Made by a program: the position numbers and the translations under genes. The notes beneath the pieces are model-generated. The model searched no databases and was not told the origin of the DNA. It saw only the letters and a list, made by a program, of their open reading frames with translations. This document shows, piece after piece, positions 1 through 4,556 of a stretch of DNA of 10,536 nucleotides (the first letter of the stretch is position 1; every line of letters begins with the position of its first letter). This stretch comes from Christensenella sp. UBA7707 (GTDB lineage Bacteria; Bacillota; Clostridia; Christensenellales; CAG-138), in contig DLFZ01000227.1 in assembly GCA_002482435.1 (NCBI GenBank), positions 384-10,919 of the forward strand, written 5' to 3'.

Positions 1-112
1 CCTGCGTCAACTGCGAAAAATAAGAACGATTCCCGAATACTTGTCCGAGCGCGCGTAAAGCAAAATAAGCACTTTTCGGAAGCGCGCTTCCCTACCCGTG
101 CCGCCGCACAAA

Positions 113-152
113 GAAAATTCGGGCGGGAACCGTTGCGTGGTTCCCGCCCGAA
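113..152 (-). terminator. Rho-independent terminator after the amidohydrolase gene
   Basis: A perfect 14-bp stem (118-131 pairing with 139-152) encloses a 7-base loop. On the minus strand it is followed by TTTTC. It lies about 50 bases past the stop of the deaminase gene, in the right orientation. The plus-strand side has no T-run, so it reads as a one-way terminator. Confidence 0.9.
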
Positions 153-203
153 GCTTAAGACTCGTTCTAAAAAACTCGCTACTTTATTATTATGGTTGCC
201 ATC

Positions 204-1559
204 CTATGCCCGCGCCAAAAGCTCCTTCACAAGCCCATTGGCCCGTTCCGCAACGCTTCCCTCATCAATGCCCGAAAGCACACCGTCGCGCGAAACGACG
301 CGGCCGTTTACAACAACGCATTTCGCGGGGCGGTAATAGCCCACGGTGCCGAGGTAGTTTTTCGGGTCGAGTGTTGCGCCGGCAGAGTCCACGCCGCGCA
401 CGTCGATCATAAATAGATCCGCCGCCTTGCCCTTTTCAAGCGAGCCGATGTCGTTCCTCCCGAGGAGCTTCGCGCCGCCGCGCGTAGCAATTTTCAAAAC
501 ATCGTAGCCGGTAGGTGCGTTTTCACTGTAGGTGAGGCGGTGTAAGAGGTACGCAGCGCGGATTTCCGCAAGGAGGTTGGAGCAATCGTTGCTGGCGCTG
601 CCATCAACCGCAAGCCCGAGCGGCACGCCAAGGCGCAGCATATCCGTCACGCGGCAAACGCCTGAGGCGAGCTTCATGTTGGAAACGGGGCAGTGTGCAA
701 CGCCCGTTTGTGTTGCCGCGAGCAAGGAAAGCTCCTCATCGTTGAAATGGATGCCGTGCGCGTACCACACGTCGCTCCCGAGCCACCCGCAATCCTCCAT
801 GTAGGCAAGCGGGCGCTTGCCCAAGGTCTCCAAGCAAAACGCCGTTTCATCCTTTGTTTCACCCAAATGCGTGTGAAGCCTTACGCCCAAAGCGCGCGCC
901 AGCACGGCGGATTCCCTTAACAAATCCGTCGTTACGCTAAACGGCGAACAGGGAGCAAGCCCTACATTTCTCATAGAATACGGCGAGGGATCGTGGAAGG
1001 CTTCGACAAGGCGCCTGCTTTCGCGAAGGATCGTATCTACATTTTGCACGAGGTCGTCGGGCGGAAGCCCGCCGTCGCTTTTGCCGCGCGACATGCTGCC
1101 GCGTGTAGAATACATACGCATACCGAGCTTTTCTGCGGCCTCAAACTGGCGCGCAAGAAAGCCCTCGGAATTTGCGGGGAACACATAATGGTGATCCATA
1201 CAAGTGGTGCAGCCGTATTTGAGAAGCTCACCCATGCCTACAAGGGAACTAAAATGAACACACTCCTCATCAATGCCGCGCCAAATTTCATAAAGCGCCC
1301 TAAGCCAATCGAAAAGCTCAAGCTTTTGTACGGCTTCAAGGTTTCTCGTAAACGTTTGATAAAGGTGATGGTGGGTATTAACTAGCCCCGGGTACACGAA
1401 GCAGCCCTTGGCGTCGATGGTTTCATCGGCCTCAAATGGGCCTTCTCCGATGTCGGCGATGACATTGTTTTCAATCAAAATGTTCGCGTTTTTCAACACG
1501 CGATCGTGTTCGTCGACCGTAATGACGGCATCCGCGTTTTTGATGAGTAAGGTGCGCAA
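204..1559 (-). CDS. 8-oxoguanine deaminase-like amidohydrolase
   Basis: This is a 451-residue zinc amidohydrolase of the AtzB/TrzN/SsnA-like deaminase group. It most resembles 8-oxoguanine deaminases, which convert 8-oxoguanine to urate in the cytoplasm. What is seen: an N-terminal beta segment opening RTLLIKNADAV; the metal motif PGLVNTHHH (His63 and His65); LHTHLGET (His231, Glu234); YAHG (His268); AHCPVSNMKLASG (His289); and AVDGSASND (Asp319). A C-terminal GSLEKGKAADL segment is typical of the composite domain. Length fits the family. The start is set at TTG 1559 because GGGAG lies 7 bases upstream and the family N-terminus begins there. The frame stays open upstream to 1664, but those 35 residues have no family match and no good ribosome binding site. 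The gene stands alone with its own terminator. The substrate is inferred from resemblance; a related aminohydrolase substrate is possible. Confidence 0.88.
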   Translation of the reverse strand: MRTLLIKNADAVITVDEHDRVLKNANILIENNVIADIGEGPFEADETIDAKGCFVYPGLVNTHHHLYQTFTRNLEAVQKLELFDWLRALYEIWRGIDEECVHFSSLVGMGELLKYGCTTCMDHHYVFPANSEGFLARQFEAAEKLGMRMYSTRGSMSRGKSDGGLPPDDLVQNVDTILRESRRLVEAFHDPSPYSMRNVGLAPCSPFSVTTDLLRESAVLARALGVRLHTHLGETKDETAFCLETLGKRPLAYMEDCGWLGSDVWYAHGIHFNDEELSLLAATQTGVAHCPVSNMKLASGVCRVTDMLRLGVPLGLAVDGSASNDCSNLLAEIRAAYLLHRLTYSENAPTGYDVLKIATRGGAKLLGRNDIGSLEKGKAADLFMIDVRGVDSAGATLDPKNYLGTVGYYRPAKCVVVNGRVVSRDGVLSGIDEGSVAERANGLVKELLARA

Positions 1560-2041
1560 GTTGTTTCTCCCTTCGTAATATGTTATTTCTCGACAAAGCG
1601 GTAATTTTTCCATTGTTTCCGCGCTTGTTTTCTCCAAGCCGCCAAGCATGCGCGCCACGGCCACGCTCGGATGTGCTGTTGCGGCCTTTCTGGCTTTGGC
1701 GCATGAAAAGTTTGATCTTGACGACGGTCTTCACGCGGCAGCGGCCTGTCAAGTCCATCTATAAGCAAAAGCACTTCTGGAAACGCCGGTTTACCAACCT
1801 TTCAGGTACAATTTTCGCAACGCACAACGGAGACCTCCGTATTTGCACCAATCTCTCTCTTTGTGCTGCGGGATTTCCTATGTTATCAAAAATATCACAG
1901 CCACCGTCAAAACGCAATTGCGCACGCTTTTATACCACGTTGCGCTTTCGTTTGGGCTCTCCTTCCTCGCCAAACCGAGCGCTAAAGAAAAGGACGAAGT
2001 GAGCACGTAATCTTTGCTTTGTTGAAACGATTGTTTTGTTG
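1560..2041. other. Gene-poor region of uncertain content
   Basis: No convincing gene is visible. The plus strand has a 140-codon open frame (1580-2002) rich in Arg, Ser and Pro with no ribosome binding site, which I do not believe. A second plus frame is open from about 1582 to 2010, broken only by TAA at 1762-1764. Its amino-acid content is more protein-like (GCAVAAFLALAHEKFDLDDG before the stop, NITATVKTQLRTLLYHVALS after it), so it could be a decayed gene, but I recognise no family. A near-perfect palindrome, ACGGAGACCTCCGT, lies at 1827-1840. The region must also contain the minus-strand promoter of the deaminase gene, but no clear -35/-10 pair stands out. Confidence 0.4.
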
Positions 2042-2081
2042 AAAAAACCGCCGCGCGAGAGTATCTGCGCGGCGGTTTTCT
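2042..2081 (-). terminator. Terminator of the crcB-HD operon
   Basis: A perfect 13-bp stem (2044-2056 with 2067-2079) has a 10-base loop and GC-rich core CCGCCGCGC. On the minus strand it runs into six Ts. It sits just after the stop of the HD-domain gene (2089). The plus strand also ends in four Ts, so it may be weakly bidirectional. Confidence 0.9.
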
Positions 2082-2088
2082 ATTGTAT

Positions 2089-2700
2089 TTATGCTTCGGC
2101 TTTGATTTTCTTTAAAAACGTCTGTCGGTTTTGTTCCTCTGCGGTGCGGTCGGGATCGAGCCGCCCAAGCCTGTCGCACAGGCAAAGAAGGGCAATCGGC
2201 TCGGCGTCCGTCTCCCGCCTAAGCGCCGAAAAATCTCCAAAGGGCAGGTTCTTTAAAACGTAGAGCAGGTGCATGTGGTAGCGCACAAGCATGGATACAG
2301 CGCGTATAAATGCTTCCTCCGTTACAAAGGCGCTTAAAAACCGCTCCGCCAGCGCCGCGCCCGTCGCATCGTGCCCGTAGGCGGTTATTTTGCCGCGCCG
2401 CACGCGCGTGGTATCGGGCTTGCCGATGTCATGAAGAAGTGCCGCCCATAGAAATGCCGCAGGAGCTTTGCTTTCACCGCGCCGCGCGGCTGCCTCATCC
2501 ACCACGAGCATGGTGTGGTTCCACACGTTGCCTTCCGGATGATGCACGGGCGACTGCTCCGTTTTTTTAAGGCGCAAAAGCATGGAAAAAGGCGGCTCCC
2601 GAAAAGGCGTGGTTTTGCTCACCTGCTCTAAATAGAGCGACGGCTTTTCGTCGTTCAATAGATGCTGTTGTATTTCAAAAAACAGCGTTTCCCCGCTCAA
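2089..2700 (-). CDS. HD-domain phosphohydrolase
   Basis: This is a 203-residue soluble protein with one HD domain, the metal-dependent phosphohydrolase fold. HD ligands are visible in order: His62 (NVWNHTMLV), His90-Asp91 (AALLHDIGKPDTT) and Asp176 (LCLCDRLGR). His110-Asp111 (AYGHDATGA) is a further candidate metal-site pair. The spacing resembles HD domains found alone or at the end of tRNA nucleotidyltransferases. There is no nucleotidyltransferase domain, so the substrate (nucleotide, cyclic nucleotide or RNA 2',3'-cyclic phosphate) cannot be told. The start is TTG: the first in-frame ATG, at residue 40, would leave a shorter form that still keeps the HD ligands. The TTG forms a TTGA overlap with the stop of the upstream 47-residue gene, implying translational coupling. 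It is the last gene of the fluoride-riboswitch operon. The HD assignment is firm; the physiological role is unknown. Confidence 0.85.
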   Translation of the reverse strand: MSGETLFFEIQQHLLNDEKPSLYLEQVSKTTPFREPPFSMLLRLKKTEQSPVHHPEGNVWNHTMLVVDEAAARRGESKAPAAFLWAALLHDIGKPDTTRVRRGKITAYGHDATGAALAERFLSAFVTEEAFIRAVSMLVRYHMHLLYVLKNLPFGDFSALRRETDAEPIALLCLCDRLGRLDPDRTAEEQNRQTFLKKIKAEA

Positions 2701-2840
2701 TCGAAGGAACCTTCTTCCGGCCCCTTTTTGCCAAACACCGCACGGGCGCTTTCCGCCGGCGGGTCATGCTTTACATGTTTGGAGCGGAATTTACCGTCTT
2801 CCTTCTTTTTGTTGTGCGTACTCTTCATTTTGTTGCCCAC
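2697..2840 (-). CDS. 47-residue basic protein of unknown function
   Basis: This short gene encodes a hydrophilic, Lys-rich 47-residue protein with no membrane segment or cysteine. It opens MGNKMKSTHNKKKEDGK and ends KKGPEEGSFD. I recognise no family. It is supported by a GTG start at 2840 preceded by AAAGGGGA at about 7 bases spacing, and by its stop TGA overlapping the TTG start of the HD gene by four bases (2697-2700). An in-frame ATG at 2828 is a possible alternative, but the spacing to the ribosome binding site would be poor. It starts 48 bases after crcB with no terminator between, so all three genes are probably on one transcript. The high charge suggests a disordered protein or one that binds nucleic acid or a partner; that is inference only. 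Confidence 0.65.
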   Translation of the reverse strand: MGNKMKSTHNKKKEDGKFRSKHVKHDPPAESARAVFGKKGPEEGSFD

Positions 2841-2888
2841 AAAGCGTTCCCCTTTCTTTTTTCATAGCTTGCCAGAGGAGCGCAGCGT

Positions 2889-3257
2889 TTATTCGGTCAA
2901 CAAGCGGGCAAACGCGTAGCCAAGCGCCGCGCCCGCAATGCAAAGCACGATGCTCAGCGTTGCGTAGATGCCCGCGGCGGCAAACTTGCGGCTCTCTAAA
3001 AGCTGGAAAGTTTCTAAAGAAAATGCGGAAAACGTGGTAAACCCGCCGCAGATGCCCGTGCGCAAAAAAAGCACAGCATCGCCATTCAGGCGCGAAAGTG
3101 CGGCGAAACCCGCAACCATGCCAATCACGAAGGAACCCGCAAAATTGATCAAAAGCGTAACCAACGGAAGGTCGCCCTGTACGAGAACAAGCCCGAGCAA
3201 ATACCTTAAAATCGTACCGATCATGCCGCCAAGCCCCACCAAAAGAACCGTTTTCAT
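2889..3257 (-). CDS. crcB: Fluoride ion exporter CrcB/FluC
   Basis: This is a 122-residue membrane protein of the CrcB/Fluc family, dual-topology dimeric channels that let fluoride leave the cell. Four hydrophobic segments are visible at roughly residues 4-22, 31-54, 62-84 and 93-118. Family marks: GLGGMIGTILRY near the N-terminus (Arg18), Asn38 in LLINFAGSF, and the CGGFTTFSAFS motif with Phe73 and Phe76, the phenylalanines that line the fluoride path. Length is normal for the family. ATG at 3257 is preceded by GAAAGGCGGG. A fluoride riboswitch lies directly upstream, which confirms the assignment. A single crcB copy is seen here; some Firmicutes carry two adjacent paralogues, and a second may lie elsewhere. 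Confidence 0.96.
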   Translation of the reverse strand: MKTVLLVGLGGMIGTILRYLLGLVLVQGDLPLVTLLINFAGSFVIGMVAGFAALSRLNGDAVLFLRTGICGGFTTFSAFSLETFQLLESRKFAAAGIYATLSIVLCIAGAALGYAFARLLTE

Positions 3258-3273
3258 AAAACCCGCCTTTCAC

Positions 3274-3318
3274 AAAAAAAGCCGACGCTTCTACGCAAAC
3301 AGCATAGAAGTCATCAGC
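3274..3318 (-). terminator. Riboswitch-controlled terminator upstream of crcB
   Basis: On the minus strand GCTGATGACTTCTATGC pairs with GCGTAGAAGCGTCGGC, giving about 16 pairs with one bulged A and a TGTTT loop, directly followed by seven Ts (3280-3274). The left arm is the conserved 3' strand of the fluoride aptamer, so aptamer folding and terminator folding exclude each other. This is an ON switch: fluoride binding would prevent termination and allow crcB transcription. Confidence 0.88.
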
Positions 3319-3361
3319 CAAACGCAGTTTCGGCAAATTGCCGTGGGAGAACTTCATTCCC
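3303..3361 (-). promoter_or_regulatory. Fluoride riboswitch (crcB motif aptamer)
   Basis: The minus-strand RNA begins GGGAATGAAGTTCTCCC (3361-3345), continues through a small hairpin (GGCAATTTGCC) and GAAACTGC, and ends GGCTGATGACTTCTA. These match the crcB motif in order: a GG..AUG..GUUC.CC hairpin, the AAACNGC linker and GCUGAUGAC. GAAGT in the first hairpin can pair with ACTTC at the 3' end, which preserves the pairing seen as GGAGU/ACUCC in other members. It sits about 50 bases before the crcB start and overlaps a terminator. Confidence 0.92.
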
Positions 3362-3368
3362 GAAGAAA

Positions 3369-3397
3369 ATTTTATCATCTCCCCGCATTTGTTTCAA
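3369..3397 (-). promoter_or_regulatory. Sigma-A type promoter of the fluoride operon
   Basis: On the minus strand there is a -35 TTGAAA (3397-3392), a 17-base spacer and a -10 TAAAAT (3374-3369). The predicted transcript start is near 3362, exactly where the aptamer begins. Confidence 0.8.
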
Positions 3398-3408
3398 GCA
3401 CAAATGCG
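3384..3408. repeat. Inverted repeat overlapping the crcB promoter -35
   Basis: CGCATTTGT (3384-3392) and ACAAATGCG (3400-3408) form a perfect 9-bp inverted repeat with a 7-base centre. It covers most of the -35 element and the DNA just upstream, where a repressor or activator would act. No regulator for it is identified. Confidence 0.5.
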
Positions 3409-3491
3409 AAGCGGGAATAGCAAGGCGCACCGCTTCAAAGGATAAGCACATCACTGCGCGGTATTTCGCCGCGTGAAAGGAGGAAGCGGGC

Positions 3492-3782
3492 ATGGAATTC
3501 CGCGATTTGTCGTTTTTGGCGATGGCCGCCATGAAGGAGGTGCCTTCGCCTCATGCGGACGCGAAGGAGATCGTTGCACTCGTCAAGGAAGGCGGCCGCG
3601 TTACAGGCTACCAACTTTCCGACGGCAACTGCGTTACCAAAGAGGAAGGCGTGCGCATGGCGCACGAAGGCGGCATCAAGGGCGTTGGCATTGCCACACG
3701 CAACGGCAACGAATACTTAAAGTCTCTTCCCGACGATCGGGAGGATAACAACCTCGATAGCCTGCCCAGCGTGACCCATTGA
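3492..3782 (+). CDS. DUF3892 domain-containing protein
   Basis: This is a 96-residue protein of unknown function. The central part matches the DUF3892 pattern: VKEGGRVTGYQLSDGNCVTKEEGV followed by GIKGVGIATRNGNEYLKSLPD. It has no signal peptide or membrane segment, and the C-terminus is acidic and probably flexible. The start is firm: AAAGGAGG lies 8 bases before ATG 3492. A small hairpin (3457-3473) immediately precedes the ribosome binding site. The gene is divergent from the fluoride operon and shares a roughly 95-base upstream region with it, but no clear plus-strand promoter stands out. The biological role of DUF3892 is not known to me. Confidence 0.85.
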   Translation: MEFRDLSFLAMAAMKEVPSPHADAKEIVALVKEGGRVTGYQLSDGNCVTKEEGVRMAHEGGIKGVGIATRNGNEYLKSLPDDREDNNLDSLPSVTH

Positions 3783-3877
3783 GCCTCTGCATTGCCGGCG
3801 TGGGTTTTTCCGCGGCACGAGCAAAGGGCATTCTCGCGTTTTGCCTGGCGGAAAAACCTCTTTATCCGTTTTTTCCC

Positions 3878-3906
3878 TTGCCTAATAGCGGCAAGCGCGG
3901 TAAAAT
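3878..3906 (+). promoter_or_regulatory. Candidate promoter inside the structured intergenic region
   Basis: TTGCCT (3878-3883), a 17-base spacer and TAAAAT (3901-3906) fit a sigma-A promoter, with a weak -35 and a good -10. Transcription would start near 3913 and could end at the terminator at 4077-4104, about 190 bases on, or read through into the CD3324 gene. Confidence 0.45.
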
Positions 3907-3952
3907 AAAGCTGCAATCCGGAATTGCAATCTCTTTGAAAGGGGTTGATCAA

Positions 3953-3988
3953 GTGGTGAAGATTTTGGATGAGGTGTTGAGCCTCTAA
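3953..3988 (+). CDS. Possible 11-residue leader peptide
   Basis: GTG GTG AAG then encodes VVKILDEVLSL before TAA. AAAGGGG lies 8 bases upstream, which is good spacing. Seven of the eleven residues are Val, Leu or Ile. It lies between the candidate promoter and the alternative hairpins, the layout of an attenuation leader. However, the next gene is a regulator and not a branched-chain amino acid gene. This is weak evidence; the ribosome binding site could be chance. Confidence 0.2.
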   Translation: MVKILDEVLSL

Positions 3989-4076
3989 ATTCAAACAGGT
4001 GTTCGGCGCGTAAGAGCCGGGGCTTTTTTGCCCTGTTGTTTCTCGCGCGCCGGATGCCGCTCTTTGCGAGGGACCT

Positions 4077-4104
4077 AAAACCGCGGGTTGCTCCGCGGTT
4101 TTTT
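4077..4104 (+). terminator. Rho-independent terminator upstream of the CD3324 gene
   Basis: AAAACCGCGG and CCGCGGTTTT form a perfect 10-bp stem with a 6-base loop and end in six Ts on the plus strand. The four As make it potentially bidirectional. It ends about 45 bases before the CD3324 start, so it either ends a short RNA or attenuates the downstream gene. Confidence 0.88.
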
Positions 4105-4148
4105 ATGTTCCGCCCCAACTCAACTACCATGATTTTCAAGGAGATTGC

Positions 4149-4418
4149 ATGAAATATCGCAACGCAGAGGCAGTATTGCCCGAGGCGCTGTTGGCCGAAC
4201 TTCAAAAATATTGCGCAGGCGAACTTATTTATGTACCCAGTGGCGAAAGCAAAGCTGCCTGGGGCGAGGTGAACGGTTCGCGTGCGCGTTACGAAGCGCG
4301 CAACCGCCAGATTATGCAGAGCTATCGAGACGGCGCAGCCGTTTGTGAGCTTGCCAAACAGTTTTATTTATCCGCCGATAGCATACGAAAAATCGTGAAG
4401 CAGCGCGCACTCGGATGA
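4149..4418 (+). CDS. CD3324 family (Mor-like) DNA-binding protein
   Basis: This 89-residue protein resembles the CD3324 family, small Clostridia proteins related to the DNA-binding part of the Mor phage transcription activator. Recognisable parts are KYRNAEAVLPEALLAELQKY at the N-terminus, then GELIYVP and WGEVNGSR, and a C-terminal helix-turn-helix at about residues 60-86 (VCELAKQFYLSADSIRKIVKQ). Length is typical. The start is supported by AAGGAGA 5 bases before ATG 4149. An overlapping frame beginning at 4145 is a shadow. It stands alone between two terminators. No phage genes are nearby, so this is more likely a chromosomal regulator than a prophage remnant. Its targets are unknown. Confidence 0.82.
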   Translation: MKYRNAEAVLPEALLAELQKYCAGELIYVPSGESKAAWGEVNGSRARYEARNRQIMQSYRDGAAVCELAKQFYLSADSIRKIVKQRALG

Positions 4419-4488
4419 GTGTAATTCCGCGTGACGCTTTTGCGCTTGGTTTAAATCGGCGCGCTTGCTATAAATGAAATATAACGAA

Positions 4489-4538
4489 TGCGGGGTAGGA
4501 TTCGGCATATGCCAAGCCCTACCCCGCAATCGCTTTTT
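4489..4538 (+). terminator. Terminator between convergent genes
   Basis: TGCGGGGTAGG (4489-4499) pairs with CCTACCCCGCA (4518-4528). An inner palindrome, GGCATATGCC, extends the hairpin. TTTTT follows at 4534-4538 on the plus strand, ending the CD3324 transcript. The stem lies just past the stop of the convergent surface-protein gene and may serve it too, although the minus strand has a poor T-run. Confidence 0.85.
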
Positions 4539-4556
4539 CTATGTTGCTATGTCCCT

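Larger units (their letters stand above)
3783..4148 (+). other. Hairpin-rich intergenic region, candidate non-coding RNA
   Basis: This 365-base gap between the DUF3892 and CD3324 genes is full of inverted repeats. The largest is GGTTTTTCCGC (3803-3813) pairing with GCGGAAAAACC (3848-3858), with inner helices GGCA/TGCC and CGAG/CTCG. Others are CTTGCC/GGCAAG (3877-3895), TGCAAT/ATTGCA (3912-3928), AACAGG/CCTGTT (3994-3999 with 4032-4037) and GGCGCG/CGCGCC (4005-4010 with 4046-4051). The last two cross each other and so are alternatives. A promoter candidate and a terminator bracket about 190 bases of it. I see no match to 6S, SRP, tmRNA or RNase P. A 69-codon plus-strand frame (3779-3988) is present but does not look like a gene. 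Confidence 0.45.

Noticed and set aside
2..58. Possible 3' end of a plus-strand gene at the left edge
   Set aside because: The 18 open codons ending in TAA at 56-58 are too short to judge, and the other frames are open or closed by chance at similar lengths.
78..91. 14-base palindrome GGAAGCGCGCTTCC
   Set aside because: It has no loop and no T-run on either strand, so it is not a terminator, and no promoter overlaps it to suggest an operator.
1580..2002. 140-codon open frame on the plus strand
   Set aside because: No ribosome binding site, Arg/Ser/Pro-rich composition typical of a non-coding frame, overlap with the start of the deaminase gene, and no family resemblance.
2791..3378. 195-codon minus-strand frame overlapping crcB
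   Set aside because: It runs through the riboswitch and overlaps crcB in another frame, and the translation is Arg/Phe/Cys-rich with no family features.
3779..3988. 69-codon plus-strand frame beginning on the DUF3892 stop
   Set aside because: The TTG start has no ribosome binding site, and the frame crosses several strong hairpins. Only its last 11 codons have a plausible start signal.
3913..4104. 6S RNA by size
   Set aside because: I could not find a closing terminal helix with a central open bubble, nor a recognisable 6S consensus.
4149..4418. Prophage remnant marked by a Mor-like protein
   Set aside because: No integrase, phage structural gene or attachment-site repeat is present. CD3324 proteins occur widely as single chromosomal genes in Clostridia.
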